A stretch of 64,000 nt of DNA from Dryas octopetala (GCA_963921425.1 OY992833.1:3350501-3414500), one strand, 5' to 3'; positions 33,439 to 46,535 are shown, numbered from the stretch's first letter. Notes: generated by a model from the sequence alone, not told the origin. A program made the numbers and translations.

Positions 33439-36066
33439 TGTGAGACCCGGAAATTTCCAAATTTATTTTGGGATTTTTCCTTATTTTCTAAAATTTTTTA
33501 TAGAATTTATTTGTTAGAAAATCTAATTTTTTTTACCTTAAGCTTTAATTGTTTGACCAACTTTGACTAGGGTTTTGACCCAAGTTAGACCTTTAAAAGG
33601 TAGTACTTTTACTCACAAACCCAACGGTGCAAGTCTCGTATTATTCCGAGTCTGGGAGATTATTTTATGAATTTCTCAAATTTTCTTTTTCTTTAAAGCA
33701 TTTTATCTTAGTTTGTGGAGCTTGAAATTTTCAAAATTTTTCTAAGGGCAAATTGGTAATTTGACCTCATAGTTAATTAGTACTAGTCGATACGAGTCCG
33801 TAGTATTTTTCGGGGTATTTTTCTGAGTCTCGAGCTATTTTTAATTAATTTTTGAAGTTGGGGAATATAGGAAAAATAAAATAAAATAGGAAATCACCAG
33901 ATCGCGCCACGTGGCACGATCTGGAGCGTCCATCGCTGCATGGCAGCAAGATCTGATAGCTGCATGTGCAACCAAGTGTTAGTGCACATGCCACGTGTCA
34001 CTTTCTCATTGGCCCAAATTGGGACGGTTGACTTGAGTCAACCCGGTCAACTCGGATGAGTCAACTGAGTTGACTCACTCTCTCTCCCTATAAATAGTGG
34101 CGCACACTCAGCTGGTTTTCATCCCTTCTCAGCTGCACGCTTCCCAAGAGAGAGCTTCTCTCTCCTCTCTCTCCTCTCTCCTCTCTCCTCCTTTCTCTTT
34201 CTTCTTCAATCTTGTTTTGAGTTTATCTTGAATTCTAGAGCTCCGATCGACGATCCGATTTTGCCTACGCGATCGTGGCGATGAGCTCTTCAATTCTAGT
34301 AGTGTGAAGGCTATGTTTTGGTGAAGTTTTAAAAAAATCATTTCTGAGCTCCATAGGTAATTTCTTGATCCCTGTCGAACTTCTGCAAAAATTTTGTTAG
34401 ATCAATCTCTTGTTAATTAGGCTCTTTTAATCTTGTTACTTAGCAAGTCTAGTAGTACCGAGCTCTGCCCGTGGGAAGTCTTCAACATGTATACCCTTAA
34501 CCCAGCTTATCTAATCTGATGTTATTTAAGTTGTGGTTATAGACGAAACGTCGTTTAACTGTTGTTATCAAATGAACTTAATAAATATTGAGGTCATATC
34601 AGTGGTAACCAAATAACGTGATGACTAAGGTCAGTCCATGAGTATACAGGCGTTGGGTACTGAGCCAGAGCTCTCTCAATTTCCCCATGCACTAACCTGG
34701 TCACGTTGTAGGTTCATATCTGATCAACCTCCTCGACAATAAATTAAAATAGATATAGAAACCACACGGTTTGACATGACTGTTTGCCTCGGGGTGCAAG
34801 GTCATGTCGGATTAAGAATTCAGAGAAGCCTAGCAGTTACGCTAGTGCCAAACCTCTGAATTATACCTGGTCTTAACAGACAAGGTCATCGATTTACGTG
34901 AAAACCGTTTTTAACACCAGTTGTTGTCAAACTAGGAACTCCAATTACCTAAAAGAGATCGTTGCGACGTGGCAAATTGTGATTTGTACTCGAGAACAGA
35001 CAAAAGCTTTGGACCCTAGGTTGGGGGACAACACACTCTGACTAGTGGATTTCCTGCATGTACTATATAATAAATACTGTGTGATAAAGATGCATGTTTT
35101 TTATTGGCATATCTGCTTGGTTTTATGATAATGGGAATGATGACTGTTATGCATATTCTCGTGAGATTGTTATTGTGTTTGACTTAAGAGTGAAAGGTCC
35201 CTTACGGTAGAACCTGGGTTTCGATCCCCAAAACCTCATGAGGGGTTGTATGGACGGACTGGTCGATTGTCCTTCTTGGAAGGCCAGTCTAGGCGGTATA
35301 ACCATGAAATGGCCACTTTCGCTACCCTGTCCCGGTCAAATGACTGCAGGACTTTGTTATGTTTTTGTAAGAGGGTAGTTAGCCCTAACGGCTGGTCAAC
35401 ATGTATGATTATGAACTTGGGCCGGGAAAACTGTATTTTGAAAACTGTATGAGCATGCTACTAGTTTTACAAAGCTTGATAACTGGTTTATGTTGTGCAT
35501 TTGATTTTAAATTATCTCAAACTATTCTTCAAACCTAGCAGGGAGTTCCCTGAAGGGGAGCAATGAACGTATGTGATGCTCACCCCTACATTGTTGTTTT
35601 TCTCCCTCTTAGGTGTTGCGCGTGTGGACTTTGACGGCCTCGATTAAGGGGGTGGTGATGCGGTCTCGAGCTTGTCAACTCCTGTGTTCCTGCTTAGTCA
35701 GTATATTTCCTTGAGCAGGTCTTTGGTGACCTTTTACTATCTTTATATACCCTTGGTCATATCCTGTATATACACTGAGTCCTTGGGTTATCTACTTTTG
35801 AATTATCGAGTCTATATAAACAGTTTCTTTGAAGTTACTCTAAACAATAGTAACTCCGAGGGTTGGATTAATTATGAATTAATTATTTTTGAATTAATTT
35901 TTCGCTGCAAACTTAAGCACTCTGATCCAACCCATTTTATTAAACCAAAAGGCTTAACCTATTTTGTGAAAACTTGGGATTATAACACCGGGGGATTGGT
36001 TGTTGTTGTCTCAGGTATTCTCAAGGTGGGTGCCTCTGTTACGTACTCGGGTTTTGGGGCGTGACA
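33439..36066 (+). mobile_element. Solo LTR, 2.63 kb, TSD TTCTG
   Basis: Starts TGTGAGACCCGG, ends GGGGCGTGACA, and is flanked by perfect TTCTG copies (33434-33438, 36067-36071). It has a TATA box TATAAATA at 34089-34096 and paired CACGTG sites at 33908 and 33992. No internal retroviral frames exist, so this is a solo LTR. The 130-aa and smaller frames inside it are chance frames. An inverted relative is at 22516-25194. Confidence 0.9.
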
Positions 36067-36988
36067 TTCTGAGTGTTCACATCGTTTCCTCTTAGTTTCT
36101 CTTTTTTATCTATGTTCTCTCTCCTCTGCCGAGAGTTTCCTGTGGTTTTTTTCTTTGCCATTCGGCAAGCCAATGTCGGCGATGTGGTTCTCGTGTGGTG
36201 GTGATGGTGTCGTGTATGAGTTGACTTAGGTTGCTCAAAATCTAGGTGGGTGATTCCTTGTGTTGGTCTCATTTTGTTATTGTGGGTAGAACTTTATTTT
36301 GTTTGTCAGTTTTGTTTACAACTGTTTTACTTAGGGCTGGGTAAAAATACCGAAATACCGAAAAATACCGATACCGTACCGATTTTATACCGAAAAATAC
36401 TGATGAATTCGGTAACGGTACTGGTTTACAAAACCCGGTACTGACGGTATACCGATACCGACCGTATATTGAAAAAGTATAATTAAAATAATTCATTTTT
36501 ATACATTTCTATACTATACTGGTATACCCTAAATATAAAATACTTAGTATTACCTTTCTATATAATTTATAATTTTATATAATACATTTCTAATTTTCTA
36601 TAATTTATATCAATATGATATAATATTAGTAATTTAGTATATTGTATAATATGATATAATATAGTAAAATATGGTATAATATGATATAATATATTAATAT
36701 CAAAATGAATTATGGAGTTATGGACTATTTATGATTTATGTAATTTCCTCAATCATAAATGTATAATATGGTATAATATATTATTATTAGTATATGGTAT
36801 TAGCCATTTAGCCTAACGGCCCTATTAGGTATATGACCTATACCATATACCCTAAGGTTTAGAAGATGATATAAATTAAAAAACATGTAAACTATTAAGT
36901 TATTGACTATATACTATAAATTATAAAAAACATATGTAATAAAAATATAAAACTCCAAATCCCAATTGAAATTTGAAACCCCAAAATA

Positions 36989-37009
36989 CCCTAAACCCTA
37001 AACCCTAAA
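36989..37009. repeat. Three CCCTAAA telomere-like units
   Basis: CCCTAAA occurs three times in tandem. It is short and inside the hAT element, so it is probably a chance telobox-like run. Confidence 0.7.
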
Positions 37010-37392
37010 ATCCAAACCCTAAATGAAACCCCAAAATACCTTATTTATTCATATACAAAATAAAACTTTATTTTTATTATTTTTTCTTTTCCTTTCCCCC
37101 TAACCCACGTGCCCCCCCCCCCCCCTTTTTCTTCTTTCTTTCTTTTCTTTTTCCTCTTCTCTCTCCTCCCACCCGTGTCTCTTTTCTTTTTTTCTCTTAT
37201 CTTCTCTTCTCTTCTTTTCCCCTTCTTTTTCTTTCTGTGTGCGACCACAGCCCTAACCACCAGGTCCACCACAATCAATTCATCATCTCCAACCATCACC
37301 ACCACCACCATCGGTCCACCACTATCATCTATTTCCCTCTCCCAAAAATACCTTTCCTCCCTCTCTCCCTCTCTGTCTCTTTCTCCTTCTCT

Positions 37393-37578
37393 GTCGCACC
37401 CCCTCTCCACCCCGCCCAACCCAGCGCAACTCACCACCCACCCTCCCCACCTTTCCTTTATGTCTCTGTCCCTTTCTCCTTCTATGTCGCACCCCCTCTC
37501 CACCCCGCCCAACCCAGCGCAACTCACCACCCTCCCTCCCCACCTTTCCTCTATGTCTGTGTCCCTTTCTCCTTCTCT
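37393..37578. repeat. Tandem duplication, 93-bp period
   Basis: GTCGCACCCCCTCTCCACCC begins at 37393 and 37486, each followed by the same C-rich stretch. Because 93 is a multiple of three, it creates repeated peptides in chance frames. Confidence 0.85.
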
Positions 37579-37793
37579 GCCGCACCTCATCCCTCTCTCC
37601 TTCTCTCTGTCTTATCTCTTCCCCTTCTCTATGATTTTTTTTAATTTGGTGTTGTAGTCGGACCGCCGCTCTCCGACCGATACCGCCACTCTCCGACCGA
37701 TGCCGAAGTGATCGGTTACCGACCCATATCAGTCGGAATTCGGTATGGGTGTTTCGGTACGGTAACCGTACCGAACTCACCCCCAGTTTTACT

Positions 37794-38371
37794 TGTATGC
37801 TAGAATTGGTAATTCTAGGTTTGAATCCAGAGTTTGAATTGATGATGATTTTGATCTTATGTGATTAATTTGTTTATTTTAGATTGCCTGAGATTACTAT
37901 TTGGAGATGTTGAATTAGGCATCTAAATTGTTGTTGAAGTTAGTGATTCATGATTAGGCTGAGATTTGTCTGCCGGATTGATTCTTGGAATTATTATATA
38001 TCTTAAGAATACAGTTGGTGAGCCAATTAGGCCATATATAAATATTGGGCCAGGCAGGCCGAGGTACCAGGGTTGATTGTATATGGTAGGTAGCACAGGT
38101 TGTACAATCAGGATTAGTTATCCTCCCTATCAGTTCAGTGTTTACATTTATCCAGGAAGGGTAGTGGTTGGCCAAAGTGGAACGGCCGTGAGATTTCAAA
38201 CTGTGGAGACAACGTGGAAAGGTTGTGGCAATGGACAATATAAGAGTTGTTTTCTTTTTTAATATGTGAAGAGTATTTTGTGTTTATCTAAACTCATTAG
38301 TTTTCGAATACTGATTTTCAAGGTTACTATTAATTTATGTAATCTTGGGGGTTTGTTTGATTTTAGAGTAT
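37794..38371. other. Interrupted older repeat sequence
   Basis: Lies between the hAT element and the Mutator-type element, probably continuing the sequence broken at 33438. No gene recognised. Confidence 0.4.
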
Positions 38372-38380
38372 TTGATATAA

Positions 38381-39330
38381 GGGAAAATTTTAGCAAAAGG
38401 ATTCGATTTTTACACCGTTTTCTAATTGAGGATGCGACATTCAAAGTGTTCCAATTAAGGACTAGCTCCTAATTTACTTAAGCACCAATTAAGGACTCTT
38501 TGTTAATTTCTCGTAACGGTCGTTTAAAAAATATCATGTAACTTGCACGTGCTTGAAAGGAAAGGGCAAAGTTGTGTTTTCCATCACCATAAAAAATTAA
38601 TACTAAGAAATAAAAAAAAAGGAATTAAAGGAATTAAATAATAAAAAAAGGTAGCCCCTTCTCCCTCTACCTCCCCCGTCGGCCACCCAACCTACCCACT
38701 ACCAAACCACAAAGCCTGAACAACAACCATTATCGTGTCCTCCAAGACCTCCGTTTTGCTCCTCTCAAACCCTCTTCAAGACCCACCGGTATTAATCCCT
38801 ACTCATGCTCTTTATAAATAATAATTTTTTCTATTTAATGATTTGATTCACAACTGAGCACGCCATAGTGAAGAACACCAAGTGAGAGAAATATATATAT
38901 ACGTATATATATGGAGAGGAAGAGAAAGATGTACGTGGCAGAGTAGAGAGATTGACGTAGGTGGGAACGAAGCCGCTAGTGCGGAGGGATCAGTAGTCGG
39001 TGGTGGCCAGAGAGGGGGAGGGATCTGGGGTGGAGGTGAGGACTGAGGAGGGTCGGGGCTACCTTTTTTATTTATTTAATTCCTTTAATTTGTATTTTTT
39101 TAATTTTCATAGTATTAATTTGTTATGGTGATTGACAGGACAACTTTGCACTTTCCTTTCGAGCACGGGCAGTCACATGACATTTTTTAAACGTTCGTTA
39201 TGAGAAAATTAACGAAGAGTCCTTGATTGGTGCTTAAATAAATTAAGAGTCCTTAATTTGAATACTTTGAATGTCGCATTCTCATTTAGAAAACGGTGTA
39301 AAAGTCGAGTCATTTTGCTAAAATTTTCCC
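38381..39330. mobile_element. Mutator-type (MULE-like) element, 950 bp, long inverted repeats
   Basis: Starts GGGAAAATTTTAGC and ends GCTAAAATTTTCCC. The inverted arms run about 230-240 bp (to near 38620 and from near 39095), sharing ACACCGTTTTCTAA and GCGACATTCAAAGT. Flanking 9-mers TTGATATAA (38372-38380) and TTAATATAA (39331-39339) differ by one base. Long inverted repeats, G-start and a 9-bp TSD fit Mutator-like MITEs. No transposase. Confidence 0.88.
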
Positions 39331-39428
39331 TTAATATAACTATGTTCTTATTATCCGCTGCTGAATTATCTTTGATCCAACCCTACATCTTTATTTAAAA
39401 CCCAGCCATTGCATTGATTATTTAGTTC

Positions 39429-39691
39429 TAGGGGTGAGTTACTGAAGCTTAGTAATTCCTCACCAACTTCTTAGGGTCAGTTGGTGTTGGTAGGCGGTGC
39501 GGGTCGGGCGGTTTGGGCATTTTGGTGGTTCGACGAGGGTGGCATGCAAATTGCGGCCGACCCCGATCTTGTCGGAGCGGTTTTGTTGGACCATTAAAAT
39601 CGACTCCTCTCACGTAACTACCGACCCAGTCGGCAACCGATTGGTCGGTAGTCGGTTGGTGGTCGGTAGTCATCTTAGAATTCCACCCTTA
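39429..39691. mobile_element. hAT-like remnant
   Basis: Starts TAGGGGTGAGTT, ends CCACCCTTA, and has CGGTAGTC/GACCGAC-type internal motifs. No matching TSD was found, so the ends may be damaged. Confidence 0.45.
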
Positions 39692-40818
39692 CTCAAAAGT
39701 ACCTGACCGTTCTCATTTTTTAAGAAGCCATTGTGGAAACATCAAAACAATCGGATAGCTAGCTTTCATTAAACCAAAATGGCGAGCTTCTCTTTTGTCC
39801 ACACCCTTAGCCATTTTTGTATTCCCTTGAAGTTCAAACAACATTACACTGGTCCCCTTTATGGTTTAATACTTGACCTGTTTGCCAATTTTTGTATGAA
39901 GGACAATCAATCCGACCGGGCCTAACACATTTTATTCTCATCAAAAAGCCCGACCGTTTGCACTTTGAGAAGCAATTTTTATTACGGTCAAGGTACCAAT
40001 ATTATATATATCAAAAACGGTCAATTTCCTTTGAACAAAAGCTCTTCGGCCGAGAAACATAAGGCAAACCCACCGTTTTTACTAGATAGCCAGACCGTTT
40101 TCATTTTTTGAAAGGAAATGCGCCAATCAAACCGATCAAACTCAATTTTGAACTTAACCCAAAATTAATTGGACTTACCATTAATAACCCCGACCGGTCG
40201 CCATTATAAACCAAGTTGGCCATCAAATTAAAATAAACCAACACCTCTTTCTTTCTCCCACAATCAAATCTTTTTTTGTTTTCAAAATCTCAACCAAGCT
40301 GCCCGCTTGTGACCAACTCCAGCTGGTCAACATCTCCTCAATCGCATGCCGGCCAAGCCTACCACCCGCTGTGCACCATTGTTCGCCGGCTATGTTCTTT
40401 GTTTTAGCACATGCATCAGCCCGACAAGGTTTCTTCTATCCGACCACTTAAGACTTACGCCGAGCAAGGTAATCCAGCCAAAATATCATCTTATTAATCC
40501 CATAAATTTCAATACTGGCCAATTGTTGAATTTAGGCCCAAACAGTTGGTTTATATATCAAAGCTTGGCCTGTCTGGTACTATATATAATAATCGAACTG
40601 AAAAAAGTATTTGGATCACCTGTTGGAGATGAAACAGAGAGGGAAAAGAACAAGAGAGGCAATTGCATAAGAGTAGAGAATAAAAACATAGTAAGCTTAA
40701 CAACACCTTTTTGAGATGGCTGCTTTAAATTATTAAGATGTTTATGCCCACGTTGGTGCACCTTGCTGCAAGCATGGTTGTGAAAGAGCATCCTTGTGAG
40801 CAAACCTCCATGCCATCT

Positions 40819-40855
<37 letters not shown>

Positions 40856-40904
40856 ACTTATATAATCTCAATCACAATAAATGATATTTATGCTTTTGTA
40901 ATAT
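39692..40904. other. Unassigned sequence
   Basis: Scattered CCGACCG motifs suggest an old LTR. The 122-aa frame at 40346-40714 shows no domain. (CT)n/(CA)n microsatellites lie at about 40821-40854. Confidence 0.35.
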
Positions 40905-41299
40905 GGGGAATGTTATCTATCTTCTCCATCTTCTATATATAATTCATATTCTCCACCGACTTTCTCTTTTATTATTCACATTCCGCAATGTAAATTAATG
41001 ATCGAAACCGTTCATTTTTTAGATCTAACTATGAAGATCATCTCTGCAAAAAATCAACTCAATCGGAAATCGTTTGGTTATGTAACGATGATTAAATAAA
41101 CAAACGGTTTTGGTAAAATGTGATTCAATGTTAGGTTATTTGTAATGATTACATAATCAAACAATTTCCGATTTAGTTGATTTTTTGCAGAGATGAATTT
41201 CAAATAATTATCTAAAGGATGAATGGTTTTGATCATGAAGATATATTGTGGAATGAGAATAATAAAGGAGAAGGTTAGTGAAGGTGGATAGCATACCTC
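40905..41299. mobile_element. Mutator-type palindromic MITE, 395 bp, TSD TTGTAATAT
   Basis: Termini GGGGAATGTTATC and (complement) GAGGTATGCTATC. Perfect 9-bp duplication TTGTAATAT at 40896-40904 and 41300-41308. The two halves are inverted copies nearly to the centre (TGCAAAAAATCAACT in each). The 9-bp TSD supports a Mutator-type origin. The 87-aa minus frame is a by-product. Confidence 0.92.
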
Positions 41300-41571
41300 T
41301 TGTAATATATTTCCATTTAACTTGGCATTACTTACCGACATTGGACTTTGGGTTTTCTACCGGGCCTTCCCTTTGCCCTTCTCTCCCTCCTTGTCTCCTT
41401 CGTTGACATCCATCGGGTAGGATTCAATCAATTTCGACTCTCTCATCTCAAATTGATTGATTTTTATGCATATTTAATCATCTGAGTATCTCTAATATTC
41501 TTGATTATTATGCAATTTGGCGGGTATCTCTTATTTGGGTTTGTGGGGTTTTGTTGTAGATTGTTGCAGAT

Positions 41572-41572
<1 letters not shown>

Positions 41573-41614
<42 letters not shown>
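41573..41614. repeat. (GA)n microsatellite
   Basis: About 20 GA units. Confidence 0.95.
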
Positions 41615-41617
<3 letters not shown>

Positions 41618-42570
41618 GTTACAGAGGAAAAGGGAGAGGGTAGCCAGCGCAAGGGAGGAAGCGAGTCGCCGGTAGGGGGAGGGTGTAGTCGCCGGCTAGT
41701 GGCCGAAGAGGGGAAAAGATGGGTGGGGTGGAATTATAATATTGGTCACGTGCTTGGCACGTTATCAATATTTGACGGAATTATAATAGATTTGACGAAA
41801 ATTCCTTGATTGAGACTAACATTTAATTATAATCCTTAGTTGGAACAAAATTAAATCGGAATCCTCAACTGCAAAACAAGGTATAGTTGAAGTCCTTTTG
41901 CTAAAAATTTTCCTTCTTTTTATCCTTTTTTCTTTTGCTTTAGAAAAAAAACTAAAAATTTGTTGCTCTTCCCAGCCAACATTGTTCTTCACCTTCTTCT
42001 AATTCCATGGCATTGGAATATGATGTCATCTCGCTAGATATGCTAGTAAAGATGGTGGCAGACTGCCTCCGGTGTCTCCTTTCACATTGCACTAGTTCTC
42101 AGTCTTCCCCTCCTCACGAGAGTCTCGCGGGCGAATCCACATGGCGAAAGAATCAATATCGCGACCAAAAATTCCCAAACAACGGGGACTACATGCACCT
42201 CGACCTCATTCAAAGAGGGAAGAGAGCAAAAATAAAAGAGGGGCACATAAAATCGTTATGAGGGAAGAGATGGGTGTGGTGGGGGTGATGGGAGCCATGG
42301 CACTGGAAGAAGGTGAAGAACGATGTTAGATTAATGGAAGCTAGAGAAACAACTTTTTTTATTATTATTAAAGAAAAATTAAAAGGATAAAAAAAATAAA
42401 ATAAATTGATTGTTTGGATTGCTAAAACAAGTGAATGGAATGTTTGGAACTTGAGATACATGTTAAAAAATTTTAAGAAGCAACACATGGCTTCATTTTA
42501 TTGAGCCACGTCAGTTTTGAGGACAAGAGGGTCCTCAGGACTAGTGCTGAGGAACCAAGCATTGCCCATA
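41590..42570 (-). repeat. Right arm of the long inverted pair with 31439-31995
   Basis: Read on the minus strand it begins TGGGCAATGCTTGG and contains ACCCTCTTGTCCTCAAA, and further in GTGCCAAGCACGTGACCAA-like text matching the left arm. It is longer than the left arm by about 400 bases (about 41900-42330), where frames of 62-92 aa occur without recognisable domains. Confidence 0.65.
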
Positions 42571-42592
42571 TTTGTATCTACAACGTGTTGCA

Positions 42593-43860
42593 GGAGCCAA
42601 GTTAATTTAAAAAGTACATCCAAGTTCCAAGCACGCACTACATGGTTAAGAGTATATATACTCAATAAATTCAATTTCCATAATTATTAGTTCATCGTAT
42701 TAGAGTCATATAATCATTATATTTGAGTCTCTTTTTGTACATATTAGATGTATTAAGTGTCATGGATGAATTATGTCTTCTGGAGTTTCTAAGTGCATTA
42801 ATGTGGATTTTTTTCAACTATTTATGTACCAACAGCCCTATAAAAGGGCTATTTTGTAAGCTATGAAATTAAGTGAATGGTAAAAGATATCAAAGTTTCT
42901 ACTTTTCAATGATTCCAAACCACCTGCAATCAGATGTGGAACCGGTGCAAGTCGAAATTTTCTATTTCTATTTTCTATTGGAGTGATTCGAATACACCTT
43001 TAGTGCAATTCCAAATGCGGGACTAGTTTGGATCTATCTTAATTATTTTCCCTTATCTTACCATTGTCCTACATCACAATATGTAATGAAAGAATTGCAA
43101 AGCCAATCTTTGCAGGTCAAGATCTGTCCGATTTGTTATTTTATTTGGTAAAGAAAATCTTGTCTATGTTACCTCACTACAACAGTGATCCTTGTAGGAC
43201 TTACTCGACAAAATTAAATATGCAAAAAATTGTATCTACACCCTTGGGACTAATTAGGTATGCCGTATGGGACCGTACCAGACTAGACTATACTAAACTG
43301 TACATTTGTATTTTTTTTTTCTTATTTTGTCTAAATCAAAGGTACATAATTCATGTGTGTACCTTTTGTAAAAAGGAACATCTGATTAGCTGGAAATAGT
43401 GTCTAAGATGAAAGAAAAAGGAGGTTAATGAGTGGAGAATTTGGTGAAAGAAATGAGGCTCTACTTGAAAAATGGTTATGAAGACTTCGTTTGGAGAGAG
43501 ATTCTTCTTGAGATGCCATCATCAGAAGCAATACTTGTTTTCTGTCCATGAAAAGATATTTTTTAAGTTATTAATTCTTTCTCTTCTTGTGGTTGATTTG
43601 TGGTGGGAAATGAAGAAACCCCTTTATTCATTTATTTTCCTTGTCTTTTAAAATTACTTTTGCTTTTCATAATGTTTGTACTGCTACTATATATGTATGT
43701 ATGTCCTCTCTTTCAAATAAGTTGGGACTTTGGTTTTCATAGAAATTTAAAGGACTCTAAACTTGGAGAATCATCTTGCTCGATCATGTGGGACAAAGTT
43801 CCACATATTTTGGTATTCTTTGTAATCTCTTTTTAGGGATTTATTTTTTTTGGTAACCGT
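42593..43860 (+). repeat. Distal part of F-box duplication copy A
   Basis: GAGCCAAG...TCCAAGTTCCAAGC at 42593 and GGAGAATTTGGTGAAAGAAA, CCATCATCAGAAGCAA, CATGAAAAGATATTT and TTTTCATAGAAATTTAAAGG up to 43754 match 52882-53340 in order. About 700 bases (42700-43410) have no clear counterpart in copy B. No gene recognised. Confidence 0.75.
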
Positions 43861-43949
43861 CAAAATCTAAGCTTTGGATTAATAACTCAATTAATTTTAT
43901 TGTTCTTAATATAGGGTATATATAGTGCATACAATAATACATCATAATA

Positions 43950-46535
43950 AAGCTAAGTCAACAAGTAATAGGAATCCTAGCTATACAAACTAGGACTCTT
44001 CACTTATTGTTTTAGTAAGAGCATCTTCCAATGGATATTCAAACTTCACAAACAGAAAATCAATTATTTTAGCTTCTAGTTGTTCTTTTTATAAAATTAC
44101 GATCAACTTTCACATATTTTGTACAATCGATCATATTGTACATGCAGAATTATAAACAATCTCAATAACAAACATTGTTGTTACAATGTAATTAAATTCA
44201 TAGTTTGTATAGGCTTAAAACTCTTAACAAGTTCCTTAACCATAATTACTCAAATACACCTTAATTGACTCATTCCTCTAAATTCTGCCTCAGCACGATC
44301 TATCAACAACATGTTGCTTTTTACTTCGCCAAGTAACTAGATTACCATCCACAAAAGTAAAATATCAAGAGGTTGACCTTATATATATATTAGAGTAGAC
44401 CCAACTCAAAATGCATTAGTGTAGCCAACTACATCTAGATGTCCATTCTTGGAAAATAATCATCCTTTACTTGGAGCAGACTTTAATTAGATATCTTAAA
44501 ACACGCTCCACAACATCCATATGACTTTTCCTAGGATAATGCATAAACATTCACAGCATACGCAATATCTGGACTAGTATGAAATAAATAAATCAACTTT
44601 CCAACAAGTCTTTGATACCTCTCCTTATTAGTGGGTACCTAATTAATCAAGATTCTATGCTAATTTATAATTTTGCTCAATGGGTGTATCACAAGGCTTA
44701 CAAGCAAGCATACCTATCTCTGATAAATATTTCTTTGAGAGAGAAATATATCATGCTTGGACCTGGTTAATCCCATGAAAATACTTAAGATCACTAAGCT
44801 CCATCATCTCAAGCATAGATGGTAAATAACATTGCAATTTAAATATTTCATCAACCATATCTTCTACATAAATAATTAAGTCACTACGTAGTCTTATGCT
44901 TCAAGAAAAGAGTGATCTAAATTGCTTTGCTTGTAGCCAAATTTCTTCATTGACTTGGTAAATCTTCCAAACCAAGCTCTAAAAGAATACTTCAAACCAT
45001 ATAAAGCTTTCCTTAGTTTACACACCATACCTTGATTAAAAGATTCAGACTTCGACATTCCTGGTGGAAGATCCATGTATATGTCCTCTTCTAAATCATC
45101 ATAAAGAAAAACAGTTTTAACATGCAAACTGTAGCAATGGCCAATCTAGATTTTCTGTCAGTGATAAAAGGACACGCACAGTGTTGAGCTTTGCAACTGG
45201 TGCAAACGCGCGTCTCTCCATAATCCACTTCATATGACTGAGTATATCCCTTAGCCACCAACCTAGCTTTAAACCCTCTCTATAGTACTATATGCATTGT
45301 GTTTAATGGTAAAGATATGATCTACCTGCACTCTACTGTCTTCTTTTCCTTAGGTAAAGGAACAACCTCGCAAGTAGAATTCTTTTGTAATGCTTTCATC
45401 TCTTCTACCATGGCCTCGATCCACCTAGAATTTGTAAGAGTATCCTGCAATTTACTTGGAACAGATACATAGGACAATTGATGTACAAAAGATCCATATG
45501 ACTTAGAAGACACATAATTACTGATGAAATACGTACTTTACCATGGCTTTTGGGTCAGGTGAATAATGAGTTGTAGATATACCTCGAGTAGAATGAGGTG
45601 GAAATTTATATTTTTGTTATTCAAGGTAAGACACAGGATTAACTAATTCAATTGAATTATGAACATTACACTTATGGTTAGAAGGTACCTATTGAGGAGC
45701 ATCCGGAGGAGTTATAACTGATGGCTCAATAAAGGGGGTTGAAGATGTACAGTATTCGAAGTTTTTGTAGGGGAGGAAGTTTGCTCTAGTGCCGAGCTCT
45801 CGCCACAGGATGTGGAGCACTCGTTCAGAGATATTCTTTTTTGCATCGTAACTACCTACAAGCACCGAGACTTCACCATCAAAGACCCAGCGCTCGACAA
45901 TTTGTTGTGAACCAAGAGCCTCGAAAACCCCCAATCTACCCAATTCGGGATTCTGCTCTTCAAACCTTAATCCCCTGAAGGGAAGAATCCAAAACACCAC
46001 CGAAATAATATAATGTATCTAGCTTCATGGAAGGTTACATCCATGGTAACATGAAATTTTCTAGTAGGAAGATGATAGCACTTAAATCCTTTATGAGATT
46101 GAGAGTAACCCACAACAACACACTTTAAGGCACACTTATCCATCTTACTCCATTGATGAGAATGAAGATGAACATATGCCACCCATCCAAATAGGTATGT
46201 TGGGAGATCATTCAGATAACGCGCCTAAGGGAGATCAAAATTGAAGAACACTCGACGAAACCCTGTAATTAGATAAATTGCAGTGCTCATAGCATCACCC
46301 CATAAACATTAAAGGACCCCATTGCCAAAACAAATGAGACCAAACTACTTCCATGATATGATGATTTTTATGCTCAGAGACTCCATTTTGTTGCGGTGTG
46401 TGTGTGAATAGGTCGTCTGATGTAGAATTCCATGAGCATGAAGGAACTGAGAAAATTCATGATTAACATATTCTCTACCATTGTCAAATAGCAAAAGCAG
46501 AATACTTGTATTAAACTGATTTCTCACTATACAGA

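Larger units (their letters stand above)
36332..37785. mobile_element. hAT-type element, 1454 bp, TSD GTTTTACT
   Basis: Termini TAGGGCTGGGTAAAA and (complement) TGGGGGTGAGTTCGG, with subterminal clusters of ATACCG/CGGTAT motifs at both ends. A perfect 8-bp duplication GTTTTACT lies at 36324-36331 and 37786-37793. The interior is AT-rich, then C/T-rich. The long open frames on both strands at 37045-37780 are low-complexity by-products of the C/T tract, not a transposase. Confidence 0.9.

Noticed and set aside
35672..36064. 130-aa frame
   Set aside because: It lies wholly inside the solo LTR and ends at its terminus, so it is a chance frame.
36989..37009. Interstitial telomere
   Set aside because: Only three CCCTAAA units, inside a transposon.
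37045..37780. Overlapping open frames of 135-182 aa on both strands
   Set aside because: They lie in the low-complexity C/T tract and 93-bp duplication of a hAT element. Composition alone keeps them open, and no domain is visible.
40346..40714. 122-aa plus-strand frame
   Set aside because: No domain, no promoter logic, and it lies in repeat-like sequence.
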